DNA of 64,000 nucleotides from Ruegeria sp. EL01 (lineage in GTDB: Bacteria > Pseudomonadota > Alphaproteobacteria > Rhodobacterales > Rhodobacteraceae). Position numbers and translations under genes: made by a program. Shown here piece after piece: positions 17,690 to 25,691 of this stretch. The notes below the pieces were generated by a model, which saw only the letters and a program-made list of their open reading frames with translations, searched no databases and was not told where the DNA came from. The stretch spans positions 152,099-216,098 of the forward strand of contig NZ_OMPS01000004.1 in assembly GCF_900313035.1 (NCBI RefSeq). The letters run 5' to 3'. Numbering within the stretch: the stretch's first letter is position 1; each line of letters starts with the position of its first letter.

Positions 17690-18892
17690 TTACTCCTTTT
17701 GTCCGGCTTGGCCAGTGCCGGTCAGCCCAGCCAAAGGCGGCAAGCCCAAGGCGGCCAGCATGGCGCCGAATTTTGCGCCGGTCTCGGCGCTTTCGCTTAT
17801 GGGGTCAGATCCGGGAACAACGCCGGCACCAGCAAACAGCCGGGCATGTCGACCGCAGATTTCGGCGCAGCGAATGGCAACATACCATGCCCCGTCGCCG
17901 CGCGGATCGCACCAACCGGCAGCACCGGCATAGAAGTTGCGGTCAACCGGCTCGAGCTGTTTGATGAGTTGCGCGGCCCGGTTCAACGGAACTCCGCACA
18001 CCGCCGGGGTGGGGTGCAGTTTGGCCGCAAGAACGGCCGATGAGATATCATCGTGTCTCAGCTCACCTTCGATCGGCGTGCCAAGGTGCCACATGCTGCG
18101 GGTCGAGGTCAGGCCCGGTCCGGTGGGCCGGGTCAGTTGACGGCAATAGGGCGTCAGGACGTCGAGGATATACTCGACCACCATCGCATGTTCACGCTTG
18201 TCTTTTTCGGATCGCGCAAGCGCGCCTGCAGCATCGGAATCCATCACAGGATTCTGGTGCCGTCGCGCCGATCCGGCCAGAGGATATGACGAAACGCGAA
18301 GCCCCTGCTTGCCGATCAGCAACTCGGGTGTTGCGCCGATCAGATAGCGGCCATGTGGATCACCCTCGCCCTGGGGCAATCTGATCTGATATGTCGTGAC
18401 CGCAGGATCATTCATCAGCCGCGACAAGATCGCTTCGGACCGGAAGGGATGTTTGGCTTCCAGCGTCAAAGTGCGCGCCAGAACGATCTTGCGCAATGCG
18501 TCGGGGGACCCTTCTTCGTCTTTCATGATACGTACGGCTTCGGCCACGGCATCGGCAAATACGGGAACCGGCGGTTCGGCGCGCGGCGCCAGCAGTGGCT
18601 CGTCCTGAGTGCCGTCTTCGGAACTCGACCCAGCCGCACAGGTTGTCTGAGGCGCGGCCCACAGGCAATCTGTGCGGCGTTTGTCAAAAGGCAGGGCGCC
18701 GCCAATGACAACATCATCGGACACATCCGAAAAGGCCTTGTTCAGCCGGGATTCAAGCGTTTCGACTGTTCCTTGTGCCACCGGTGAACATGCGCTTTGA
18801 GCAGTGACGACCCGACCCGCACCACGAAACGTGAAACACGCGGGCGAATTGCCGGAAACTGAGCTACGGGACCGATCTGATACAGACAACAT
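17690..18892 (-). CDS. Isochorismate synthase (EntC/DhbC type)
   Basis: Mg-dependent enzyme of 400 residues that converts chorismate to isochorismate, the branch metabolite for both aryl acids made here. Conserved segments of the chorismate-utilising family are present: KIVLARTLTLEA, YLIGATPELLIG, SYPLAGSARR, EHAMVVEYILDVL, LHPTPAVCGVPLNRA, and the C-terminal FAGAGVVPGSDP with its E-T-G-A-K-F helix. The start has AAGGGG eight bases upstream. Its product can go to the isochorismatase (to DHB) or to the PchB-type lyase (to salicylate), whose genes flank it. Confidence 0.92.
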   Translation of the reverse strand: MLSVSDRSRSSVSGNSPACFTFRGAGRVVTAQSACSPVAQGTVETLESRLNKAFSDVSDDVVIGGALPFDKRRTDCLWAAPQTTCAAGSSSEDGTQDEPLLAPRAEPPVPVFADAVAEAVRIMKDEEGSPDALRKIVLARTLTLEAKHPFRSEAILSRLMNDPAVTTYQIRLPQGEGDPHGRYLIGATPELLIGKQGLRVSSYPLAGSARRHQNPVMDSDAAGALARSEKDKREHAMVVEYILDVLTPYCRQLTRPTGPGLTSTRSMWHLGTPIEGELRHDDISSAVLAAKLHPTPAVCGVPLNRAAQLIKQLEPVDRNFYAGAAGWCDPRGDGAWYVAIRCAEICGRHARLFAGAGVVPGSDPISESAETGAKFGAMLAALGLPPLAGLTGTGQAGQKE

Positions 18893-19012
18893 TTTTGTTG
18901 CCCCTTTTCGTTAAGCGCCGGACCATCGACCGCGCACATGAGGTTTGGCAATGCTGGCTTGAGCTGGCAACTGCTGCAGGTACGCCCTATGCGGCGCCTG
19001 ATCGAATGCGCC

Positions 19013-19393
19013 TTAACGCGGACGCTTTTTGCGGTTCGGCCAATGAGCGATTTGCTGGCGGATGAACCATTCACTGATTTGAGCGAAGAGTGGCGCGACA
19101 AAGTCAGGATTCAACCCCAAAGCACTGGCCCAGTCGCTTCGTTCATTCAGCATCTCGCGTACCCGTTCAGGGGCGGGAACGGCCTGCAGGTCCGATTTGA
19201 AGTCGGCCGCGGCTTTCACATAGTCCATTCGCCTGCTGAGTAATCCGATGATCTGCGCGTCAATGGCATCGATTGCCTGACGCACATCGTCCAACCCGCT
19301 GACTTCGTCGGGTTCTGGTATGTCTGGCTTTAGCCGCACTTTTGCAGCATCTCGCGCGGCAGGGTGCAGCTGTTCCGAAGTGGCTAAGGTCAT
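19013..19393 (-). CDS. Isochorismate pyruvate lyase, PchB type (salicylate synthesis)
   Basis: Small helical AroQ-fold enzyme of 126 residues that eliminates pyruvate from isochorismate to form salicylate. It is closely similar to PchB of Pseudomonas aeruginosa through GLDDVRQAIDAIDAQI, SRRMDYVKAAADFK, VPAPERVREML and LFAQISEWFIRQQI. The four PchB active-site residues (R14, R31, K42, Q90) are all present, here R38, R55, K66 and Q114. About 30 extra N-terminal residues are not shared with PchB. The start overlaps the stop of the second ligase (ATGA), so both are translated together. A plain chorismate mutase is less likely because of the PchB-specific VPAPERV segment and the neighbours. Confidence 0.9.
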   Translation of the reverse strand: MTLATSEQLHPAARDAAKVRLKPDIPEPDEVSGLDDVRQAIDAIDAQIIGLLSRRMDYVKAAADFKSDLQAVPAPERVREMLNERSDWASALGLNPDFVAPLFAQISEWFIRQQIAHWPNRKKRPR

Positions 19394-21075
19394 CCCGCCA
19401 TCTCCACCAGTTCGGAGGTGTCGGGTTCGCCGAAATGCTGTGCCTTGAGCATGTCACGCAGGCCGCGCTTGTTGACCTTGCCGACACCGGTTTGTGGAAA
19501 GGCATCGACAAAGATGAACTCGTCAGGGATTTTGAAACCGGCAATCCCAGCTTTGCCCAGCTCGCGTCGCAACTCGTGGCTTTTGAGCACGCGCCCCGGC
19601 GCTGGAATGACAAACGCACACAGGCGTTCTCCGACGCGTACATCGGGCCGTCCGACCACTGCGGCGTCCAATACGGCGGGATGTGTGACCAAAAGATCCT
19701 CGATCTCGTCAACGCCAATCATCTCACCGCCACGATTGACCTGATCCTTCTTTCGCCCTTCAACCGAAATGTATCCATGTGGATCGCGCGCGACGATATC
19801 CCCGGTGCAATAGAACCCATCAGCGGAAAATGCCCGGGCATTGTGTTCAGGCATGTTGTAATACCCGCGGATGGTATAGGGCCCGCGTGTCTGAAGCTCG
19901 CCGGTTTCTCCGGGGATGGCTTCGGTTCCGTTTTCCCGGACAACGCGCACCTCATCCCATTCGGACATCGGCATGCCCTGAGTTGTGTGGATGAGTTCGA
20001 CATCGTCATCCAGCGAGGTGTAACAGATCAGCCCCTCGGCCATGCCTAACACCTGTTGCAGCTTGCAACCCAGCCTCGGGGCCACCTGCCGCGCGTTCGA
20101 CGGGTTGAGCTTGGCTCCGCCCACCTGCAAAACCCTAAGCGAATAGAGCGGTCCGCGCGAAAACGCGGCTTCGATCCACATGATTGCCAGAGGCGGGACA
20201 AGCGACGTGATGTTGACGCGGTGCTTGTCGATCAACGCGAAACATGTTTCGGCTCCGGGGTCCGGTGCCATGATGGTTGTGCCGCCGACGGACAGCGCAC
20301 CCATTACACCGGGACATGCCAGAGGAAAGTTGTGTGCAATCGGCAGCGCGCACAGATAACATGTGTTCTGGTTCATGTTACTGGCCATGGCTGCGCAGCG
20401 GATGTTGTAGAGGTATTCCATATGCCGTCGGGGGATCAGTTTCGGAACACCTGTCGTGCCACCTGATATCTGAAAACAGGCCACATCCTCGGCCTCGGGG
20501 CCTGGCCAGGGTCCTAACCCTGTGATCGGTGAAGTGTCCTTGTTTCGTAATTCATCAAGGCTGACATTCCCGCGGGCGTCACCAAGGACAATGATGTGTT
20601 CGATCGAGGGCGCGATGGCTTTTACCCGATCAGCCATAGCGACCATATCGTCCCCGCCCGAAAGTTCGGGCACAATACAGGCCCGCGCCTGAACGAAATC
20701 GGCAAATTGCCCGATCTCGCGGTCGCGATGTGCGGGCAGGGCCAGAACCGGTACGACGCCCAGACGGAAAAGCGCGAACAACAACTCCACAAAGGCAATC
20801 GAGTTCGGCAGTTGCAACACAACCCGGTCACCACGCCGCAAGCCCAGATCATGAAGCGAGCGGGCCAGTATCAACGCGCCTGCGTAGAGGTCGCGGTAGC
20901 TGTATGAGCATTGGCCTTCGATCAGGGCCGGTTTGTCGCCAAAGCGGTTTTGCGCGTCCTCCAGAAACCCAAAAAAGGTCTCATCTCGCCAGATGCCTTC
21001 AGTCCGATACCGTCGCGCAATGTCAGCAGGCCAGAAGGGACAAAGAGATTGCCAGTCAAGTGCAGAAACAGTCAT
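19390..21075 (-). CDS. Salicylate-AMP ligase (PchD/YbtE/MbtA type)
   Basis: Second aryl-acid adenylating enzyme, 561 residues, first gene of the salicylate/DHB biosynthetic operon. It has ISGGTTGVPK, the pocket segment IAHNFPLACPG with Cys254 at the position of Ser254 in the other ligase, GMAEGLICYT with Ile where the DHB enzyme has Val, and FYCTGDIV. Cys at this pocket position is the salicylate signature in the DhbE-based code as I recall it, and the larger aliphatic residue fits a substrate without the 3-hydroxyl. It overlaps the PchB-type gene, which makes salicylate. Salicylate is therefore the predicted substrate, pending assay. Confidence 0.85.
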   Translation of the reverse strand: MTVSALDWQSLCPFWPADIARRYRTEGIWRDETFFGFLEDAQNRFGDKPALIEGQCSYSYRDLYAGALILARSLHDLGLRRGDRVVLQLPNSIAFVELLFALFRLGVVPVLALPAHRDREIGQFADFVQARACIVPELSGGDDMVAMADRVKAIAPSIEHIIVLGDARGNVSLDELRNKDTSPITGLGPWPGPEAEDVACFQISGGTTGVPKLIPRRHMEYLYNIRCAAMASNMNQNTCYLCALPIAHNFPLACPGVMGALSVGGTTIMAPDPGAETCFALIDKHRVNITSLVPPLAIMWIEAAFSRGPLYSLRVLQVGGAKLNPSNARQVAPRLGCKLQQVLGMAEGLICYTSLDDDVELIHTTQGMPMSEWDEVRVVRENGTEAIPGETGELQTRGPYTIRGYYNMPEHNARAFSADGFYCTGDIVARDPHGYISVEGRKKDQVNRGGEMIGVDEIEDLLVTHPAVLDAAVVGRPDVRVGERLCAFVIPAPGRVLKSHELRRELGKAGIAGFKIPDEFIFVDAFPQTGVGKVNKRGLRDMLKAQHFGEPDTSELVEMAG

Positions 21076-21419
21076 GTCAGGATTCCCAGGGAGTGTCGGA
21101 TCCGGTGGGAAAGTCGTGACGACTTGTGCCTGCGGAGAATAGTGGATTAAGGCAGTGGGGCGTCAGCCCTGCGCGGGTCAATGCTGCCCGGTGATACGGT
21201 GGTCATAGGCGTGGATTACTCCATTGAAACATAGATTTTACAAAGTTCACTACGGGCGTCCCGCCCACTGAGCGTAAAAGTCGACTCTTTTAGTAAGTTG
21301 TTTACTGAAGCAATAAGCTTGGATTGTAAAGACCCTTATGCGTGCATGAATGCACATTCAGAGATTTAAGTCCTTGCAATAATTTTACCGTAAGCAAATA
21401 ATAATAAAAGAAATTATGT
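21076..21419. other. 344-base intergenic region upstream of the aryl-acid operon
   Basis: No gene is seen. It is AT-richer than its flanks and must hold the promoter of the minus-strand operon that starts at 21075. It contains the motif at 21282-21295 that recurs upstream of the transporter operon. Confidence 0.5.
21282..21295. promoter_or_regulatory. Shared 11-base motif, copy 1 (upstream of aryl-acid operon)
   Basis: CGACTCTTTTA followed by GTA. The same 11 bases followed by CTA occur at 22756-22769 in the only other intergenic region on this side of the locus. Shared position suggests a common regulatory element; the regulator is unknown. Confidence 0.35.
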
Positions 21420-22715
21420 CTAGTCTGATAGATGCCCAAGAAAGCTTGTTGCTGAATAATCTGATCGAAAGAGTTTTCGCTCAACCAATGCGGGAATCAG
21501 CTGATCAAGCGTCAAGTGCATGGACCTGACTGATCCCCCGGGGACACAAATAAACCCGTCAATGGCACTGGCCTGAGACCATTGCGCCACTTCCTCGGCG
21601 GCATCCTGGGCTGTGCCTACAATTTGCCAGTGCCCGGACCCCATGACCTCGGGGCGTGTCAATAGGTCCTGGAGCGAAGGTGTTTCACGCCGGATGAGCC
21701 GCTGTAACAATTCGGCATGGGTGCGGCTGGGGCACCGCGCAGGCAGAGGCGGCAGGTAGGTCGCCGCAATTGGGCAATCCTGCGGCCAATTAGTCAGATC
21801 CAGGCCAATCATCGCTTGGATGCGGGCAATCGCACGGGATCGATCAGCGCGAACATGCGTGGCCTGAAACAGGTCACGGGCTTCGGACTTGTTGTCAGCA
21901 AGATACAGGCTCAGCCCGGGCAACAGGCGGATGTTATGCGCTGGGCGCCCCTGACGTTCGGCGCGCGTACACAGGGAGGTTCGAAGAGCCGCAGCTGCAT
22001 CGCGGTCCGGGGTTGACGCAAACACGGCATCTGCGATGGCGGCGGCAAAGTTCTGTCCTGCCTCGGATGCACCAGCCTGTACCAGCGGAATTCGGTCTCC
22101 CGCCCAGGCCGGGAGGTTCAACGGCCCCTGAACCCGGAATTTTTTCCCGTTATGATCAATTGGCTGAACAAGCGATGCATTTGCATATCGTCCCGTATCA
22201 CGATCATTCAGGATCGCTGCATCAGGGTAACTGTCCCATAGCGCGCGCACTACTGCGACAAACTCGGCGGCCTGCGCATAACGCTCTTCAGCGGGGGGCA
22301 TCGCGTCTAGCCCGAAGTTTTCGTGCCCACCAAGTGCGGTCACCACGTTCCAACCGACGCGCCCCCGGCTGATACGGTTCAACGTCTGTAGCTGACGGGC
22401 CACCACGTAAGGCGGAAGAAACGTTGTCGAGACAGTCGTCAACAAACCGATCCGCTGCGTTTCATGCGCAATCGCTGCCAGCGTCATCGTTGGATCCATG
22501 CTGGAAAATCCCGGGCCTGTCTCCAGAACCTGAGGATCCAGATACAGCGTGTCGGGCAGGAAAACGAAATCCAGTTTCGCGGCCTCGGCCCGCCTTGCGA
22601 TATCGGCTGCAAAACCCGGCTCGTGATAGTTCTCAATCCCGCTGTCAGGGCGACGCCAGGCCTCACTGCTCAGCCAGGTCGGTGCCAGTGACATTCCAAT
22701 ATGCAACTTGCCCAT
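21420..22715 (-). CDS. Flavin-dependent monooxygenase, NtaA/SnaA/DszA (LLM) family
   Basis: FMN-dependent class-II monooxygenase of 431 residues with a TIM-barrel fold; family members oxidise nitrilotriacetate, pristinamycin precursors or sulfur heterocycles with a separate flavin reductase. Family segments seen are WRRPDSG near the N-terminus, LDFVFLPDTLYL, RIGLLTTVSTTFLPPYVVAR, SRGRVGWNVVT and the central PLVQAGASEAGQNFAA. It diverges from the transporter operon with a 91-base gap. No such enzyme is needed for vibriobactin or parabactin assembly as known, so its role is open: siderophore tailoring, breakdown for iron release, or an unrelated passenger. Confidence 0.8.
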   Translation of the reverse strand: MGKLHIGMSLAPTWLSSEAWRRPDSGIENYHEPGFAADIARRAEAAKLDFVFLPDTLYLDPQVLETGPGFSSMDPTMTLAAIAHETQRIGLLTTVSTTFLPPYVVARQLQTLNRISRGRVGWNVVTALGGHENFGLDAMPPAEERYAQAAEFVAVVRALWDSYPDAAILNDRDTGRYANASLVQPIDHNGKKFRVQGPLNLPAWAGDRIPLVQAGASEAGQNFAAAIADAVFASTPDRDAAAALRTSLCTRAERQGRPAHNIRLLPGLSLYLADNKSEARDLFQATHVRADRSRAIARIQAMIGLDLTNWPQDCPIAATYLPPLPARCPSRTHAELLQRLIRRETPSLQDLLTRPEVMGSGHWQIVGTAQDAAEEVAQWSQASAIDGFICVPGGSVRSMHLTLDQLIPALVERKLFRSDYSATSFLGHLSD

Positions 22716-22755
22716 GCCGTATAACCCCTGAAATCAAAGCCGGTTTTCTAATTGC

Positions 22756-22769
22756 CGACTCTTTTACTA
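22756..22769. promoter_or_regulatory. Shared 11-base motif, copy 2 (upstream of transporter operon)
   Basis: CGACTCTTTTA followed by CTA, 38 bases upstream of the ATPase start and 41 bases upstream of the divergent monooxygenase start. See the copy at 21282-21295. Confidence 0.35.
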
Positions 22770-22806
22770 TGGAATATGAGGAGCGCAACCAAAGAGCGAG
22801 GGCCGC

Positions 22807-23589
22807 ATGGTGTTGGAGCTGTGTAACGTTTCTGTATCCTACGGCAAAAATCTGTGTGTGCGCGACGTTTCGCACCGGTTTTCTGATGGGCGGTTCACAG
22901 CGCTTGTGGGTCCAAACGGATGCGGAAAGTCTACCTTGCTGCGTGCGCTAATGGGTCTGTTGCCGATGCAACAGGGCGAGGCCCGGCTGGATCAGCGACC
23001 TGTCTCTACTATAGGCCGCCGCAGTCTGGCGCGCCGGGTCGCTTATTTGCCGCAGGACAATCACTGCCCTGACTACATGACACTGGGCGAGTTGATCGAA
23101 CTGTCGTCCTTTTCCCGCAGCCGACTGATGCGCGGCCCCAGCGCGTCGGACCGGCAGATATTTCGTGACGCGCTTGAGACTGTCGGTCTTCTGGACATGG
23201 CGCACCGACCGTTGAACACGCTGTCGGGTGGTCAGCGTCAGCGTGCCTGGATCGCAATGGTTCTCGCTCAGGATGCCGATTTGATTCTGATGGATGAGCC
23301 GGTCAATCATCTGGATATTGCCTATCAGTACTCGGTCCTCAATCTCGTTGCGCGGCTTACGCGGCAGAAGGGCAAGACCGTGATTTGCGTTTTGCACGAT
23401 CTCAACCTGACAGCCAGCTTCGCAGATGAGGTGGTTTTGATGCGCGACGGGGGTATCGAGGCGGCAGGACCTGTACGCGAAACCATCACGGTAGGCAACG
23501 TGACAAAGACATTCGGCATGGAGGCCGAGATTTTCGATCGCAATGGGCGTCTCGTTTGCCTGCCATACCCGACGGAACTGACCGCATGA
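22807..23589 (+). CDS. Ferric-siderophore ABC transporter ATP-binding protein (FecE/FepC type)
   Basis: Cytoplasmic ATPase of 260 residues that powers siderophore import through the inner membrane. Walker A is GPNGCGKST (about residues 37-45), the signature motif is LSGGQRQRAWIA, Walker B is LILMDEPVNHLD and the switch histidine is in VLHDLNLTASF. It is the first gene of a four-gene importer operon, and its stop overlaps the next start (ATGA). The GCGAGGG site upstream supports the start. Confidence 0.93.
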   Translation: MVLELCNVSVSYGKNLCVRDVSHRFSDGRFTALVGPNGCGKSTLLRALMGLLPMQQGEARLDQRPVSTIGRRSLARRVAYLPQDNHCPDYMTLGELIELSSFSRSRLMRGPSASDRQIFRDALETVGLLDMAHRPLNTLSGGQRQRAWIAMVLAQDADLILMDEPVNHLDIAYQYSVLNLVARLTRQKGKTVICVLHDLNLTASFADEVVLMRDGGIEAAGPVRETITVGNVTKTFGMEAEIFDRNGRLVCLPYPTELTA

Positions 23590-24635
23590 ACTACGGTGAA
23601 GGCGTTCTGCGGCGGCAGCGCCTGGGTTTGATGCTGGGGGCCGGGGGTCTTTTGCTGGCACTGGGTCTGAACCTGTCTCTGGGCGCGCGCTGGATTGCCC
23701 CGGACACGTTGGTTGGCGCCCTGTATGAATTCGACCCGGATCAGTTGGATCACTTTCTTCTATGGTTCCAACGGATACCACGAGCGCTGATCGCTATTTA
23801 TACCGGAGCGATGATGGCCTGTGCGGGCGTCGTGTTGCAATCGCTGATGCGCAATCCACTGACGTCACCGGCGACGCTGGGTGTCAACGCGGGCGCTACG
23901 CTGCTTGTTGTGCTGGGTGCGGCGCTATGGCCGCAGCTTTTGAGTCCTGAAAACCTTGTTGCACAGGGGATAACTGCCCTGGCGGGTGGCGTATTCGGGG
24001 CGGTTCTGGCGCTGACGGTGGCGCGACTTGCCGGGATGGCACAGGATCCGCGCGGGTTTTCCCTGATTTTGGCTGGCGCGCTGGTGGCGATGCTTCTCAG
24101 CGGTGTGACGCAGGCCATCCTGCTATCTGACCCGCAGCGCCGCAGCGATCTGCTGGGCTGGGCCTCAGGCAATATCAACCATGTTTACGCGGACCGGTTG
24201 GCGGCCTTCTGGTGGATCGGCGTAATCTGCTGTGGTGTTCTTTTGCTTCTTTCGCGGTCGCTGAACCTCATACTTCTAGGGGCTGACAAAGCGAGCTCGA
24301 CCGGGGTTAATGTGCCGCTGGTCTCGCGGGTTGCGATGTTGGTCTCGGTCTTCGCTGCGGCATCAGCGGTTGCTGTGTGTGGACCGGTGGGGTTCATCGG
24401 GCTTGTTGTGCCTCATATTGCGCGCCCTCTGCTGGGCGCGGCGGTGGGGCCGCTGTTGCTGGGGTCGACGTTGATTGGGGCTGGGCTATGCCTGATGGCG
24501 GATCTGACGGCGCGAATGGCATTCCAGCCTTATACGTTGCACACTGGCGTGGTCATGGACTTGCTAGGCGGCTTGTTCTTCGTGGCCATCATAAGACAGC
24601 ACTACCTGAGTGGCCGGGCAGGGCGGCTGACATGA
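23586..24635 (+). CDS. Siderophore ABC transporter permease 1 (FecCD family)
   Basis: Inner-membrane permease of 349 residues from the ATG that overlaps the ATPase stop. It has about nine to ten hydrophobic segments and the FecCD family signatures RIPRALIAIYTGAMMACAG, LMRNPLTSPATLGVNAGA, and the C-terminal VAVCGPVGFIGLVVPHIARPLLG. It pairs with the second permease to form the channel. It ends in an ATGA overlap with that gene, so the operon is tightly coupled. Confidence 0.93.
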   Translation: MNYGEGVLRRQRLGLMLGAGGLLLALGLNLSLGARWIAPDTLVGALYEFDPDQLDHFLLWFQRIPRALIAIYTGAMMACAGVVLQSLMRNPLTSPATLGVNAGATLLVVLGAALWPQLLSPENLVAQGITALAGGVFGAVLALTVARLAGMAQDPRGFSLILAGALVAMLLSGVTQAILLSDPQRRSDLLGWASGNINHVYADRLAAFWWIGVICCGVLLLLSRSLNLILLGADKASSTGVNVPLVSRVAMLVSVFAAASAVAVCGPVGFIGLVVPHIARPLLGAAVGPLLLGSTLIGAGLCLMADLTARMAFQPYTLHTGVVMDLLGGLFFVAIIRQHYLSGRAGRLT

Positions 24636-25684
24636 GGCTGACCCGTGCTCTCGATACCCGTCCGGTGTTGCGTTTTGAGGGCGGGCTGGACCTGCGTCTG
24701 GGTAATCTGGCGGCCGGCTTTGGTCTGGCATTGGCGATTTTGGCAACCGCGCTCTGGTCGATAACCTCTGGCAATACCCCAGTCGGGCTGAGCGATCTTA
24801 TCTCTGGTGAGTTGAGCGAGGAGCAAAGATTTGCATTGATGTACGGGCGCCTTCCGCGTCTGCTGCTTGGCCTGATGGCGGGTTGGTGTTTGGCCATTGC
24901 AGGGGCTATGCTGCAGTCGTTGACCCAGAACCCGCTGGCGGACCCCGGTCTGCTGGGACTTAGTCAGGGATCGATGATCACAATCATGGTTCTGTTGCTT
25001 TTTCTGCCCACCGCACCCGCAGCCCTGATACCTGTTGCGGGTTTGGTCGGCGGGCTGCTGCTGTTGGTGATCCTCAGGCTGCTGCTGGGCGGAAATGTTG
25101 CGGACGGGCTGGCCATCCTGCTTATGGGAATTGCTTTGGATACGGTGCTGAGTGCGATAACCGCTCTGCTGGTTCTTTATACGCCTACCGAGATATCCAT
25201 GGCGGTGTCGACCTGGCTAGCCGGATCGCTGTACCTTTCTAACTGGCCGCAGGTTTTGGGTCTGTCCCCATGGGCCGCGTTGAGCTTTCCGATCCTCGTG
25301 TTTGGCGCACCAATTCTGCGCCCGCTGGATCTGGGAGACGATCGTGCCACGGCGATCGGGCTGAACCTTACACGGGTCAAACCGGTGTTGTTGCTTGCAG
25401 CTGTATTGCTGACATCCACGGCGGTGTCAGCGGTAGGACCCATTGTGTTTCTGGGTGTGATGGCGCCCCATCTGGCGCAGTTCCTCTCGGCCGCGACGGG
25501 TCGCGCACGGTTAATCCTGTCAGGCCTTATGGGAGGTTGGCTGGTGCTGCTGGCGGACCTGATCGTGCGCACAGGGGCAACGGAGACGACCATTCCGCTG
25601 GGGCTTGCGCTGACATTGCTGGGCGTACCTCTTTTTGTCATCACGCTGCGTCTTCGAATGCTACGAATCCTTTTGCAATCTTGA
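24632..25684 (+). CDS. Siderophore ABC transporter permease 2 (FecCD family)
   Basis: Partner permease of 350 residues beginning MRLTRALD at the ATGA overlap; the frame is open further upstream, but that part only overlaps the first permease. Family signatures are RLPRLLLGLMAGWCLAIAG, LTQNPLADPGLLGLSQGS and VSAVGPIVFLGVMAPHLAQ. Two distinct permease genes in tandem are usual for catecholate importers of the FepD/FepG kind. Confidence 0.93.
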   Translation: MRLTRALDTRPVLRFEGGLDLRLGNLAAGFGLALAILATALWSITSGNTPVGLSDLISGELSEEQRFALMYGRLPRLLLGLMAGWCLAIAGAMLQSLTQNPLADPGLLGLSQGSMITIMVLLLFLPTAPAALIPVAGLVGGLLLLVILRLLLGGNVADGLAILLMGIALDTVLSAITALLVLYTPTEISMAVSTWLAGSLYLSNWPQVLGLSPWAALSFPILVFGAPILRPLDLGDDRATAIGLNLTRVKPVLLLAAVLLTSTAVSAVGPIVFLGVMAPHLAQFLSAATGRARLILSGLMGGWLVLLADLIVRTGATETTIPLGLALTLLGVPLFVITLRLRMLRILLQS

Positions 25685-25691
25685 GAATACC

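Noticed and set aside
19013..19393. Annotation as ordinary AroQ chorismate mutase
   Set aside because: PchB-specific segments and all four PchB active-site residues are present, and the gene sits with a salicylate-type ligase and isochorismate synthase.
21302..21484. 60-residue minus-strand frame with aromatic-rich sequence before the monooxygenase end
   Set aside because: It overlaps the 3' end of the monooxygenase gene, has no family features and lies in AT-rich DNA where such frames arise by chance.
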